Assembly (NCBI GenBank): GCA_963668655.2 | Contig: CAXXPQ010000005.1 | Span: 124,001 to 188,000, forward strand | Direction of reading: 5' to 3' | Length of the DNA: 64,000 nt | Source of the DNA: G963668655 sp963668655 | Lineage (GTDB): Bacteria; Myxococcota_A; SURF-8 | Shown here: one piece after another, positions 42,149 to 51,950 of the stretch | How positions within the stretch are numbered: the first letter of the stretch is position 1 | Layout of the letters: each line of letters begins with the position of its first letter | The notes under the pieces: model-generated | Database searches by the model: none | What the model saw: the letters and a program-made list of their open reading frames with translations, nothing else | What the model was told of the DNA's origin: nothing | Translations under genes and position numbers: made by a program

Positions 42149-42663
42149 TTCTCCGACACGAAGATTTCACACCGAAACTGGCGGAAAGCGCCCGGATCAT
42201 GCACGGGGCCGTGGTGATCGGAAACACGGAAATCGGGGAGGATTCCTCCGTCTGGTTCAACAGCGTCATCCGTGGAGACGTGAATTCCATCCGCATCGGT
42301 AAACGCACCAACATTCAGGATCTCTGCATGGTGCACTGCACCTATCGGAAATACGCAACGGATATCGGAGATGAGGTCACGGTGGGGCACCGGGCCATCA
42401 TTCACGGCTCGACCATCGAAAACAACGTCCTGATCGGCATGGGCGCGGTGATTCTGGACGGTGCGACCATTCGGAAGAATACCATCGTCGGGGCGGGCTC
42501 CCTGGTTCTGGAACGAGCCGACTTCCCTCCGAACGTGCTGATCGTCGGCTCTCCGGCGCGCGTGAAAAGAGAACTGACGGAAGCGGAGATTCTTTCCATT
42601 CAAGCCTCCGCGGTTCATTACGCCGCCATGGCGCGAACCTATCCCGATCCCCCGTCCGAATAA
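42145..42663 (+). CDS. Gamma-carbonic-anhydrase-like hexapeptide protein (YrdA family)
   Basis: 172 aa left-handed beta-helix protein. Zinc-site histidines are visible: one in D-L-C-M-V-H-C-T and two in VGHRAIIHGS, the trimeric gamma-CA arrangement. VWFNSVIRGD and GSPARVKREL are family hallmarks. Activity as carbonic anhydrase is uncertain in this subfamily. Translationally coupled to the HAD gene. Its stop codon touches the MITE-like element. Confidence 0.9.
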   Translation: MILRHEDFTPKLAESARIMHGAVVIGNTEIGEDSSVWFNSVIRGDVNSIRIGKRTNIQDLCMVHCTYRKYATDIGDEVTVGHRAIIHGSTIENNVLIGMGAVILDGATIRKNTIVGAGSLVLERADFPPNVLIVGSPARVKRELTEAEILSIQASAVHYAAMARTYPDPPSE

Positions 42664-42833
42664 TATGAAGCCATCTCAACAATACGTTCGGTCGGCTTTC
42701 GGATGCTTTCCGGCCGTCTTCGCCGCCGGGCGCTTCTCGAAAGATTCCCGATATTCCTCGTCGCGCCGCCGACGAATCCGACCGAAAATCCTCTCGAAAT
42801 CTCTCGGTCAGTATTTTTGAGATGGCTTCATAT
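42663..42833. mobile_element. MITE-like element (171 bp) with perfect 17-bp terminal inverted repeats
   Basis: Left arm ATATGAAGCCATCTCAA (42663-42679) and right arm TTGAGATGGCTTCATAT (42817-42833) are exact complements. Subterminal arms CGGTCGG and CCGACCG extend the fold, so the whole unit can form a long imperfect hairpin. There is no coding capacity. It lies between the carbonic-anhydrase-like gene and lptD; the longest lptD frame starts inside the right arm. The length is close to that of the element at 36330 but the sequences differ. No obvious target duplication was seen. Confidence 0.65.
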
Positions 42834-42836
42834 GGA

Positions 42837-45125
42837 ATGATTTCCATTTTTTCCCGCGTCAGTGTTTTCGTCGCCCTGTTCGCCTTTTTGCCGCTTCTTT
42901 CCTCCTGGCGGATTGCGGAAGCGGGAGAGGATTCCCCCGTATTTCTACAGGCCGATGAAATTCTATTGGATTCGGACACCTCGGAAATCGTCGCGAAAGG
43001 CCACGTGCGCGTGGAACTCCGGGAAAAACTCCTGGAAGCCGATGAAATCCTGTACCGGCAGGAATCGCGGAATCTTCGGGCCCTGGGAAACGTGCGTTAC
43101 AGGGAAGGAGACCGGCAGGTTACGGCGGAGCGGCTGGAGACGGTGCTTCGATCGTCCGCCTTTTCGCTTTTCGGAGCGAAGATCGTGATTTTCGCTACGG
43201 ATCCCGACGATCCGGAGGGCAAAAGCTTCAAGGCGCTGGAAGTGACCGGCGTCCGGATCGAATGCCTTGAAAACGGAAAATGGCGGATTTCGGAAGGAAC
43301 GGTCACGCCCTGCGATTGCGGCGAGGGCCACAGGCCGAGTTGGAGTCTCTCCTGCAAGGAAGCCCGCATCAGAGAGAAGGATTCCGTTCATCTCACCCAT
43401 CCCGTTTTCCGGATCAAGGACGTTCCCGTTTTCTGGCTTCCGTCGGCCAGCGTGCCCTTGTCCAAAAGGAAAAGCGGCTTTCTCGCGCCGAGGCTGTCCT
43501 TCAGCGAACGCCTGGGCGCCCGATGGGAGCAGGAATATTTCTGGGCCTTCGATCGCAGTTACGACCTGACGTTCGGGCTGGACGGCATGACGGAAAAGGG
43601 CGTCCGGCCCTCGGCCGAATTTCGCTATCATCGCGGAAACGTGAAGGGACGTCTCGGCGGCTTTTATCTCTATGACCTGCAAGGGGATCAGCCGGACACG
43701 CTCTCCCATCGTTTCGCCGTGAAAACGGGACAGGAATGGCGGGTCAACCGATATCTCCGCGAAAAAGCCGCTCTGAACCTCCTATCGGATACGGCCATTC
43801 CCGCCGATTTCGGCCGCTTCTGGAGAGAGCGCTCCCCGGACTATTCGGAAAGCCGGGTCATGTTTCACTCGACGTTGCGGGAAATCTACATGGGAATCGG
43901 CGTATCCCGCGCCCAACGGCTTTTCAGCCCTCTGCGGCAAGACGGCTGGTTATGGAGCAGGAAAAACATATCCGAGCTGGAAGCCGTCGGTTCTCTGTTT
44001 CTGTCCTTGCCGAACTATTCCCTGCTCGATGGAAAACTGTTGTTCTCTTCCGATGGGCGGCTGGACGTGTTCGTGCATGGAAAATCGCTTCCGGCTTTTC
44101 CTCCGGCTGGCACGACGCAGGCCGAGAATATCGGCCAGGCCGACGCTTACCTGAACGACGGATCGGTTCTCCCTTCCACACCATCGGAGCAGCTCGATCC
44201 ATTATTCGGACGCCTTACCCTCCGGCCTCGCCTGTCTTTTCGCCACGAGTTCGGAAAGGTGCTGCGAGCGAACCTGGGCGCGGGAATGACCCATTGCGGT
44301 CTGCTTGGGGGCAAAGGAGATTCCGCACCCGAGATGGAGGGCTATTTCGATCTTTCCACGGCATTGTCCAGCCAGATTCATCGAGTGTTCGAGTTCAAGG
44401 ACAAAAGCGCGCTGAAACATGAAATAAGTCCCCGGATACAATGGGATTTCGTTCCGCACGATTATGAAAAAGGCGTTTCGACCGGTTTTCGATCGCGTCT
44501 GACGCCCGTCGATCAACGCACGATGCCGCACACGCTTTCCTTCGGTCTGGACCAGCGACTGGCCATGAGGCGGGGAGCGTATGGGCGGATTCATCGATTC
44601 TTGAAACTGGAGTTGGAGCAGCGGATTTTTCTGGACCGGGAAACTCGCCGACGTTTTCAATCCAGGCTGGACGACGCGCTGGCCCGGCTGTCATTTCGTT
44701 ACCGGGATGCGGAGTGGATCAACGAACTGGGGATGCGCTGGCGAACCGAAAAGCCGGGGTCGGCCGAAAGTCGCCTTCGGTTCGGCCCGTTTGCGGGCGG
44801 CCGGCTTTCCGCCGGTTATCTCTATCTGGCTCCCGGCCTTCCGCGCGGCGAGTGGAGCGGGCAGCGGCGCTCGCGACCGTTCGAAGCCGTGCATCAAGTG
44901 GGTGTGAATCCGTCCTGGACGTTCCGGAAGGCGTTGACCCTGTTCTACGGCCTGGACCTGTCGCTGGATCCCGTTCGGCTGATCGAGCAGAATTGGGGAC
45001 TGTCCTATCGTTCTCCCTGTCGCTGTTGGAAAGGGAGCCTGCTCTTCGTGCACCGGCCGGGCCTCTCGTTTCCGGACGTGTTCCTCACGGTGGATTTAAC
45101 CGCCTTCTTCGCCGGAAAAAAGTGA
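42837..45125 (+). CDS. lptD: LPS-assembly protein LptD (OstA) homologue
   Basis: 762 aa. A signal peptide at the N-terminus, an OstA-like jelly-roll domain (about residues 35-150: FLQADEILLDSDTSEIVAKGHVRV, then ALGNVRYREGDRQVTAE), and a large beta-barrel domain ending in Phe-rich strands (VFLTVDLTAFFAGKK). PVFWLPSASVPL and KSGFLAPRLSFSERLG match the conserved LptD region before the barrel. LptD inserts LPS into the outer leaflet. Cys pairs are present (CDCGEGHRPSWSLSC, CRC). An in-frame ATG at 42822 lies within the inverted repeat, so 42837 was preferred; neither has a good ribosome binding site. Confidence 0.85.
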   Translation: MISIFSRVSVFVALFAFLPLLSSWRIAEAGEDSPVFLQADEILLDSDTSEIVAKGHVRVELREKLLEADEILYRQESRNLRALGNVRYREGDRQVTAERLETVLRSSAFSLFGAKIVIFATDPDDPEGKSFKALEVTGVRIECLENGKWRISEGTVTPCDCGEGHRPSWSLSCKEARIREKDSVHLTHPVFRIKDVPVFWLPSASVPLSKRKSGFLAPRLSFSERLGARWEQEYFWAFDRSYDLTFGLDGMTEKGVRPSAEFRYHRGNVKGRLGGFYLYDLQGDQPDTLSHRFAVKTGQEWRVNRYLREKAALNLLSDTAIPADFGRFWRERSPDYSESRVMFHSTLREIYMGIGVSRAQRLFSPLRQDGWLWSRKNISELEAVGSLFLSLPNYSLLDGKLLFSSDGRLDVFVHGKSLPAFPPAGTTQAENIGQADAYLNDGSVLPSTPSEQLDPLFGRLTLRPRLSFRHEFGKVLRANLGAGMTHCGLLGGKGDSAPEMEGYFDLSTALSSQIHRVFEFKDKSALKHEISPRIQWDFVPHDYEKGVSTGFRSRLTPVDQRTMPHTLSFGLDQRLAMRRGAYGRIHRFLKLELEQRIFLDRETRRRFQSRLDDALARLSFRYRDAEWINELGMRWRTEKPGSAESRLRFGPFAGGRLSAGYLYLAPGLPRGEWSGQRRSRPFEAVHQVGVNPSWTFRKALTLFYGLDLSLDPVRLIEQNWGLSYRSPCRCWKGSLLFVHRPGLSFPDVFLTVDLTAFFAGKK

Positions 45126-45141
45126 TTCCGCGATCCGGCCG

Positions 45142-45429
45142 TCAGACGTGTAGCATTTCCCGTATCGCTTCGAAGATCTCGGCGTCCGCCTTGGATTCGA
45201 TTTCCTCCTCGACGCCGTCAAGGATCCTCTCGCACACGTTGACATCGTTGGAAACACAGGTAAATCCGAGTTCCGTCGCCTGCCATTTGTCGTGTTCGCC
45301 CACTTCCGCAAAGGCGACCGGCTGCCGGTTCTTCACCCGCGCCAGAATGCGTTTGATTTCGGAGCGTTTCTGCTTGAGGCTCATGCATGCATGTAATCGG
45401 ATCTTGACTTTCAGCGTACCGACGATCAT
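45142..45429 (-). CDS. DUF503 (YlxP-like) family protein
   Basis: 95 aa. MIVGTLKVKIRLHACMSLKQKRSEIKRIL and VAFAEVGEHDKWQATELGFTCVS are the DUF503 pattern. Members often sit near nusA-infB-rbfA; here it stands alone, convergent with lptD with a 16-nt gap. AAGGAGA precedes the ATG at 45429; a longer frame to 45477 lacks this. Confidence 0.88.
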   Translation of the reverse strand: MIVGTLKVKIRLHACMSLKQKRSEIKRILARVKNRQPVAFAEVGEHDKWQATELGFTCVSNDVNVCERILDGVEEEIESKADAEIFEAIREMLHV

Positions 45430-45729
45430 CGTGTCTCCTTGTCGATCGAAAAATTGGCTCAGTATATCCGAATGCATTCCGAATCTATAATTTTATTCGC
45501 CGGAAGCGCTCCAAGGGAAGAGGAACTGTCCGCCGATCGAGAAGACCTTGTCGGGAGGCGGTCGGCATTTTTTCCGAAGGAATGACGGATTTCTGCTTGA
45601 TTGCCGAGCCCGAGACCGCTACCATCACGGGCTGGTGAGAAAAACGGCGGGCGGGAAATGCTTTCTTTCCGATCGATGGAAGGAATCAGGCTTCCGTCCT
45701 TATAGCATTTGAACGGACCGAGGCGTTTG
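45430..45729. other. Divergent intergenic region
   Basis: Between DUF503 and the hybrid kinase. I see no gene and no promoter that stands out. A short minus-strand frame (45459-45821) overlaps the kinase gene and is rejected. Confidence 0.4.
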
Positions 45730-47640
45730 ATGGAAAATGACTTGTATCCCGATGATTTGGATTTCATTCCCCCTTCGGAGGTTTTGCGCTTCTTTCTGGA
45801 GTTTACGGAGGATTGCGCCATGCTTCACGACCTTTCCGGGGAAATCCTCATGGCGAATCCCGCCACACTCAAAACCCTGGGATATACCGATGATGAAATC
45901 GTAAAGAAGAATATCGAAGAGATTTACGGACCGGAGTTCCTCGGCCTGGTTCGGAAAGGGCTTTCGAGGAGACCGAGCGGAAAAGAATACGGAAACATCG
46001 AGCACTATTGTCTGACTCTGGATGGCGAGATCGTTCCGGCAACCGTGAGTTTCCTCCCGGTTTCTTTCGATGGACGAAACGCGATTCTGAGTCTGGCGAA
46101 AACGGCCCGCAAAACGGATGAATCGGAACGGTTCGGGGAGTTGAAAAAAGGCTTGGACGATTTGTTTCACGATGCGGATTGCGGCGTAGTCGTAATGCAA
46201 AACGACGAAGTCGTGTATGCCAATTCCGTTGCGGCCGAAGGTCTCGGACTGTCCGTAGACGAATCGAACGGTTACGAATTTTCCTGTCTTCTTCCGGAAG
46301 ATCGACTGGCGGTGATGCAACTGTTCGAGAATACGGAATCCGGGAAAAGCGGACCGCATGACCTCCGGTTCTGCGGGATGTGTGATGAAGGTGATTTCCA
46401 GCACTGGCTTTGCATGAACGGGTTATCCGTTACGTGGCGGGGGCGGCCGGCCGTTCTGGGGATTGTCAGAGATATTACGCATGTCGTGAACGCAGAAACC
46501 CAGAGAAATCTTCAAAGAAGAATGGAGGCGGCGGGGCGCGTCGCGGGAAAACTCGCCCATGATTTCAATAACTTCCTGACCGGTATTTTCGGGTATATCG
46601 CCATGGCCGGACTAGATATGGATGACGATGATCCCCTGCATGAAATGCTTGGCGAGATCGGAGCGACTGCGGATAAGGTTACGGAAACGATCAAAAAACT
46701 GCAACTTCTCGGCGGAAAACAGGAGATCGCTCGGGAACTTCTGGATTTCAATGCCATGATCCGAGAAGTCTGCGATTCTCTCGCCGAGATCGAAGGGGAC
46801 CGGTATCGCGTAAAATACGATCTTGCCCAAACCATGGAGCCTCTGTCGGTCGATGCCGTCCATATGAAACAGGTGCTGAACGATCTGTTACGAAACGCAC
46901 TGGAAGCCATGCCGGACGGCGGCGAAATTAGGATCGTCACGGAAACAGTCACCGACGAAAGCGGATCGTCCTTTGACGGCGTGCTGGCCCCCGGTGAGTA
47001 CGCCTGCCTGAAAATCGAGGACGAAGGAAACGGAATCCGGGAAGACGTGCGGAAAAAGCTGTTCGATCCCTTCTTCACGACGAAGAAGAAAAACGGCTCC
47101 CAGGGACTGGGGCTGAGCCTCGCGTTCCATGTCGTTGAGAAACACGGCGGAATGATTCGGGTCGATTCCAGAGAAGGCCGCGGCACGGTTTTCTCCGTCT
47201 ACCTTCCCCATGGAGAGCCGCAGCGCGAGGAAAACGAAAACACGGACCCGAAAGCCCAAAGAGTTCCATCCGGATCGGAAACCGTATTGCTCGTGGAGGC
47301 GGATCCGGAATTCATGGAAATCACGGGGGATTTGCTGGAAAGACTCGGCTATCGCCTGAAAACCGCCTGCACCGGCAAGGAAGCGCTGGAGCAAATCGAG
47401 GACGGAAACGATCCGGTTGAATTGGCCATTGTCGATATGGACCTGCCGGACGTGGCCGGGAAAAATCTGGCGGAGGATCTCGTCGCATCGAGAAAGGAAC
47501 TCCGGATATTGTTCATGATCGATGGAACGGCACAGTCCGACCTGGACGAGACGAGAAGCCGGATCGGAACGCGGCTCATCGCGAAACCTTTCATGCCGCT
47601 TGAATTCGCGGGGAAAGTCCGAGAAATTCTGAACACGTAA
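45730..47640 (+). CDS. Soluble PAS-PAS hybrid histidine kinase with C-terminal receiver
   Basis: 636 aa. Two PAS-like domains (about residues 18-125 and 140-260), a HisKA domain with GKLAHDFNN (His277), an ATPase domain (DEGNGIREDV, FDPFFTTKKK, GLGLSLAFHVV) and a receiver domain (about 515-635, phospho-acceptor Asp569, Lys in LIAKPF). No transmembrane segments are seen, so it senses a cytoplasmic signal. The receiver's acidic pocket is shifted (L-V-E-A-D instead of V-D-D). GAGG lies 8 nt before the ATG; a TTG 21 nt upstream is less likely. Confidence 0.88.
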   Translation: MENDLYPDDLDFIPPSEVLRFFLEFTEDCAMLHDLSGEILMANPATLKTLGYTDDEIVKKNIEEIYGPEFLGLVRKGLSRRPSGKEYGNIEHYCLTLDGEIVPATVSFLPVSFDGRNAILSLAKTARKTDESERFGELKKGLDDLFHDADCGVVVMQNDEVVYANSVAAEGLGLSVDESNGYEFSCLLPEDRLAVMQLFENTESGKSGPHDLRFCGMCDEGDFQHWLCMNGLSVTWRGRPAVLGIVRDITHVVNAETQRNLQRRMEAAGRVAGKLAHDFNNFLTGIFGYIAMAGLDMDDDDPLHEMLGEIGATADKVTETIKKLQLLGGKQEIARELLDFNAMIREVCDSLAEIEGDRYRVKYDLAQTMEPLSVDAVHMKQVLNDLLRNALEAMPDGGEIRIVTETVTDESGSSFDGVLAPGEYACLKIEDEGNGIREDVRKKLFDPFFTTKKKNGSQGLGLSLAFHVVEKHGGMIRVDSREGRGTVFSVYLPHGEPQREENENTDPKAQRVPSGSETVLLVEADPEFMEITGDLLERLGYRLKTACTGKEALEQIEDGNDPVELAIVDMDLPDVAGKNLAEDLVASRKELRILFMIDGTAQSDLDETRSRIGTRLIAKPFMPLEFAGKVREILNT

Positions 47641-47676
47641 GGATCACCGAATCCTCCGGCTCCGTTATCCTTCCAT

Positions 47677-47705
47677 TTGCGAAATACCGCATATTTTGAT
47701 ATAGA
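47677..47705 (+). promoter_or_regulatory. Candidate promoter of the periplasmic-sensor kinase gene
   Basis: TTGCGA (47677-47682), 17 nt spacer, TATAGA (47700-47705), 74 nt before the start. Confidence 0.45.
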
Positions 47706-47778
47706 ATTCACGTTTCGTCCCGTCATGTCGTAAGGATTCCTTTTATCGGGGGAGAGCGATTTCATCGTATCCGGTATC

Positions 47779-50700
47779 ATGCAACACAAAACGATAAACC
47801 GTTTCCTTGAGGAAATTTCCGGCCTTTCGCCATGGGCGACCATCGGCATGCTCGTCATACTGGCCTTTTTCTCGGCTTCCGGTTCCCAGGCTGCGGAGCG
47901 AAACGTTCGGGTGGGCGTCTATCCGAACGAACCCAAGGTTTTCATGAACGCCCGAAACGAGGCGGACGGCTTCTGGGTGGACCTGACAAAACATATCGGA
48001 AACAAGGAAAACTGGCGGCTGGAATTCGTGCCGGGCACATGGCCCCAGTGTCTGGAGAGATTGGAACAGGGCAAAATCGACCTTCTCGTCGATATCGCCT
48101 ATTCCGAGGAACGGACCGAGCGCTTCGATTTCAACCGGGAAAACGTGCTTTCCAACTGGGCCACGCTGTACGTTCCCGAGGAATCCGAGATCCAGTCCAT
48201 CCTGGATCTGCGAGGGAAACGGATCGCCGTTCTGAAAGGGGACATCTCCTATCAGGAGTTTCGGCAGATCGTTTCCCGTTTTGGCATCCGATGCGAGTTC
48301 GAGGAAATGGACGATTTCCTCTCGGTGCTTCACAGTGTCCACCTTAAAGCCGTCGATGCCGGGCTGGTGAGTCGGCTGTTTGGATACCGGCATGAAGACG
48401 ACTACAACATCCGGCGCAGTACGGTCATCTGCTGTCCTCGGGAACTTCACTTCGCCACTGCGAAGGGAAAAAACGGCGACCTGCTCTCGGCCCTTGACGC
48501 CCACATGAAGAAACTCAAACAGGAACCCCACGGTCCCTATCATCGCGCCGTACGAAAATGGATCGGAAGCGCATCGGGTGAGGGAATGCCCAAGCACGCC
48601 GTTTACGTGGTCCTGGGGCTTCTGGGAGTCATTCTCGTCACCGGCTTCCTGGTCTTTGTTCTTCGTTCGCAGGTTCGGGCGCGCACGCGCGAGTTGTTCC
48701 TGAAAAACAAGGAGTTGCAGGGAGAAATTCTTACCAGGAAAAACACCGAAAACGCGCTTCGTGAAAGCGAGGAACGATACGCCCTGGTTCTGAAGGGCGC
48801 GAACGAGGGCCTCTGGGACTGGAATATCCGTACGGGGGATGTTTATTTCTCGAAAAGATGGAAACAGATTCTCGGCTATGAAGAGGATGAAATTCCCAAT
48901 CGTTTCGACGAGTGGGAACGGCGCATCCACCCGGAGGACAAGGGACGGGCGTTGCGGGTCGTTGACGAGCATCTGGAGGGAAAAACCGATTTTTTCGAGT
49001 TGGAACATCGCCTGCGGCACAAGAACGGCTCCTATCGCTGGATTCTTGCCCGCGGAATCTGCATCCGGGACGAGGAGGGACGGCCGGTTCGAATGGCGGG
49101 GGCGCACCACGATGTGACCTCCAGAAAAAAAACGGAAGAGGAACTGCTGGAAAGCAAGCGGCAGTTCCAGGCGCTGGCGGAATCCACAACGGCCGTGATT
49201 CTGATCGGCAGACACAACGGTTCCCAGAATACGGAACTGGTTTACGCCAATCCGGCCGCCGTGGAGAAAATGGGCCGTTCCCTGGAAGAGTTGAAAGCGG
49301 GCGGCTTTATGGAATCCCTCCATCCGGACAGCCTGGCCATGATGGAGCGCTTTTCCCGGGGACAGGAAAAAGGCATTCCGTGGCCGGAGCGCTACGAGAT
49401 GAAGGTTTTATCTCGGGATGGAGCCGTTCATTGGGTGGAATCCACGTCCGCCATTTATGCGCTGGATGGCGTGGAATACTGGATTTCCACCAGTTTCGAC
49501 ATCACCGAGCGTAAAAAGATGGAAGAGGCGCTCCGGGAGTCGGAAGACAAGTACCGGGCGCTCTTCGAAAACGCGCAGGTTGCGATGTTCCGGCTACGCA
49601 TGGGCGACGGCAAGGTGCTGGAAGCCAATGAAGTCATGGCGCGGCAGTTCGGCTATGACAGCCGGGAAGATTTCGTCGCCGAATACGTCATGCTGGACAA
49701 CTGGGTGGTTCCTTCGGAACGGGATCGAATGTACGAGTTGGCCAAGGAAAACAAGGGACACATCGACAATTTCGAAGCCCAGTTCTACGTGCGCGACGGC
49801 TCTCCCAAATGGTTTCGTTTCTCCATGCGGATCTTCCCGGAATACGAATACATGGATGGCGTCGGCCTGGAAATCGATACCGAGAAACGGACGGCCAGGG
49901 CGCTGGAGGAAAGCGAAAAGCGTTTCCGCACGCTGACGGAATCGACCAGCGCCAGCATCCACATCCACCGGGCGGGGAAAATCATATACGCCAATCGGGC
50001 GTTGCTGGAACTGACGGGATATTCCGTGGAGGAACTGAACGAACTGAAGGCGGAAAACGTCATTCACCCGGACAGCATGAAAGACGTGCAGAGGATCGCC
50101 GACGCCCTGGAAACGGGAAAACCGCAATCGGAGAAAGTGGAGATGCGAATCTTCACCAAATCCGGGGAAAGCCGCTGGATCGAAATCACCACGGGCGTCT
50201 TCGATCTGGAGGGAGAGTTGACGGGAATTCAGACGGCCTTCGACATTACGGAACGAAAGGCGGCGGAAGTCGCTTTGCGCCGGCGGGAAGCCGTATTGAA
50301 ATCGTTGGCCTACATCAGCGAACGCCTGATCGATTCCAGGGACTGGCGGGAGGAGGTGCAGGAAATTCTTCGCCGGATAGGGGAGGAATTGCAGGTCGAT
50401 CGCGTCCACGTTCTCCAGGTGGAAGGCAGCCGTCCGGAAGACCGGCATATCAGCGTGCAGGAGGAATGGACGGCGGCCGGGATCGACCGAATCTCGGCGG
50501 ATCCGAACATGAAGGGAATCACGATCGCCGATACGGGGCTGACCCGCTTCGCCGAGATGCTGGACGAGGGGAAAGTGATTTCCGGACCGACGAAAGCGCT
50601 TGCCGAGGAACTGAGGGAATATATCGATCCGAGGAAGGTGCTCTCGGTGGCCGTCGTTCCGGTTTTCAACGGGGATGACTGGTGGGGAGCCCTGAGTTTC

Positions 50701-51939
50701 GAGGACTGCTCGGAGGAACGGAAATGGTCCGAGGCCGAAATCGACGTGTTGAAAGCCGCCGCCGGAATCTTCGGATCGGCCGTCCGGCGTCAGCATACCG
50801 AGAAGGCCTTGGCCGAATCGGAGGATATCTATCGGACGATCTTCGAGACCACGGGAACGGGAACCGTGATTTTCATGGAGGACGGCGTCATTTCCCTGGC
50901 CAACGAGGAGTTTTCCGAACTGACGGGCTTCGCCAGAAGCGAGATCGAGAATGTCATGCACTGGAAGGAATTCCTCAAAGGTCGCCGATTGGAGGATGAA
51001 CATGCGGCCCCGATGGATGTGCCGAAAGATGACGGCAACCGTTTCGAGGCCCGACTGACGGATAAGTCCGGAACCGAACATGAAGGCGTGGTAGTGGTCA
51101 ACCGTGTCCCGGGAACGACGCTTCACGTGGCTTCGTTTTTCGATCTGACGGATCTGAAGCAGGCCGAAATGCAGATGTTCCGGGCCGATAAAATGGCCGC
51201 CCTAGGACAGATCATCGCCGGGGTGGCGCATGAAATCAACAACCCGAACAACTTCATCTACTTCAATCTTCCGATCCTTAAGCGTTACATCGAAGCGGTC
51301 CGGCCCTTGCTGGACCGATGCGCCGAGGACGATCCGGATCTTCGCATCCTGAACATGCCGTACCGGGTTTTCCTGGAAGACACCGACAAACTGATCGAAA
51401 ACATGCAACATGGTTCGGAACGGATTACGGGCATTGTCTCGGAACTGAAAAACTATATCCGCAGCCACGAGGTCGAGGACCGAAAGCCGGAAAGCCTGGA
51501 CCTGGTGATTCAGCACGTGATGGCGCTGGTGGGCAAACAGGTTCGAAAGATGGTGAAGCGCTTCGATGTCGAAGTGGAAAAGGATCTGCCGCTCGTGCCG
51601 ATGAACGCCGGGAAGATCGAGCAGGTGCTCATCAATTTGGTCATCAATGCCGGTCAATCGGCCAACAAGGAAAACAGCCGGGTTTCCCTGTCGGCGTTTC
51701 GGGATCGAGACGGCGACCCGTTCGTCCATCTTGTGGTGGAGGATAACGGAAGCGGGGTTCCGAGGAATCTGTTGTCGAAAATATTCGATCCTTTCTTCAC
51801 CACGAAAGGGCGCGATTCCGGCACCGGACTGGGATTGGCCATCTCCCAGCGCATCGTCGAGGAACACGGGGGCAAGATTCGGGTCGAAAGCCGGGAAGGG
51901 CAGGGCACGCGTTTCACCATTCGCCTGCCGATTGCATGA
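47779..51939 (+). CDS. Multi-PAS sensor histidine kinase with periplasmic solute-binding domain
   Basis: 1386 aa. A signal sequence (about residues 20-39) precedes a family-3 solute-binding domain (about 43-265: VRVGVYPNEPKVFMN, IDLLVDIAYSEERTERFDF, DLRGKRIAVLKGD). A transmembrane segment lies at about 273-296. Then come four PAS domains (about 330-450, 455-580, 590-710, 715-835), a GAF domain (about 850-1005), a fifth PAS (about 1016-1125), a phospho-acceptor helix with GVAHEINNPNN (His1151) and an ATPase domain (NLVINAGQSA, VEDNGSGVP, FDPFFTTKG, GTGLGLAI). It likely senses an amino-acid-like or cyclic ligand outside and several cytoplasmic cues. It overlaps the NtrC-type gene region and is its probable partner. 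Confidence 0.9.
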   Translation: MQHKTINRFLEEISGLSPWATIGMLVILAFFSASGSQAAERNVRVGVYPNEPKVFMNARNEADGFWVDLTKHIGNKENWRLEFVPGTWPQCLERLEQGKIDLLVDIAYSEERTERFDFNRENVLSNWATLYVPEESEIQSILDLRGKRIAVLKGDISYQEFRQIVSRFGIRCEFEEMDDFLSVLHSVHLKAVDAGLVSRLFGYRHEDDYNIRRSTVICCPRELHFATAKGKNGDLLSALDAHMKKLKQEPHGPYHRAVRKWIGSASGEGMPKHAVYVVLGLLGVILVTGFLVFVLRSQVRARTRELFLKNKELQGEILTRKNTENALRESEERYALVLKGANEGLWDWNIRTGDVYFSKRWKQILGYEEDEIPNRFDEWERRIHPEDKGRALRVVDEHLEGKTDFFELEHRLRHKNGSYRWILARGICIRDEEGRPVRMAGAHHDVTSRKKTEEELLESKRQFQALAESTTAVILIGRHNGSQNTELVYANPAAVEKMGRSLEELKAGGFMESLHPDSLAMMERFSRGQEKGIPWPERYEMKVLSRDGAVHWVESTSAIYALDGVEYWISTSFDITERKKMEEALRESEDKYRALFENAQVAMFRLRMGDGKVLEANEVMARQFGYDSREDFVAEYVMLDNWVVPSERDRMYELAKENKGHIDNFEAQFYVRDGSPKWFRFSMRIFPEYEYMDGVGLEIDTEKRTARALEESEKRFRTLTESTSASIHIHRAGKIIYANRALLELTGYSVEELNELKAENVIHPDSMKDVQRIADALETGKPQSEKVEMRIFTKSGESRWIEITTGVFDLEGELTGIQTAFDITERKAAEVALRRREAVLKSLAYISERLIDSRDWREEVQEILRRIGEELQVDRVHVLQVEGSRPEDRHISVQEEWTAAGIDRISADPNMKGITIADTGLTRFAEMLDEGKVISGPTKALAEELREYIDPRKVLSVAVVPVFNGDDWWGALSFEDCSEERKWSEAEIDVLKAAAGIFGSAVRRQHTEKALAESEDIYRTIFETTGTGTVIFMEDGVISLANEEFSELTGFARSEIENVMHWKEFLKGRRLEDEHAAPMDVPKDDGNRFEARLTDKSGTEHEGVVVVNRVPGTTLHVASFFDLTDLKQAEMQMFRADKMAALGQIIAGVAHEINNPNNFIYFNLPILKRYIEAVRPLLDRCAEDDPDLRILNMPYRVFLEDTDKLIENMQHGSERITGIVSELKNYIRSHEVEDRKPESLDLVIQHVMALVGKQVRKMVKRFDVEVEKDLPLVPMNAGKIEQVLINLVINAGQSANKENSRVSLSAFRDRDGDPFVHLVVEDNGSGVPRNLLSKIFDPFFTTKGRDSGTGLGLAISQRIVEEHGGKIRVESREGQGTRFTIRLPIA

Positions 51940-51950
51940 AAAGGAATGAA

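Noticed and set aside
42822..42836. lptD start at 42822
   Set aside because: This ATG lies within the right inverted repeat and has only GAG directly against it. The ATG at 42837 just outside the element is more plausible, although its own ribosome binding site is poor.
49594..51126. A 510-codon minus-strand open frame
   Set aside because: It lies antisense to the PAS/GAF region of the large kinase and shows no domain features.
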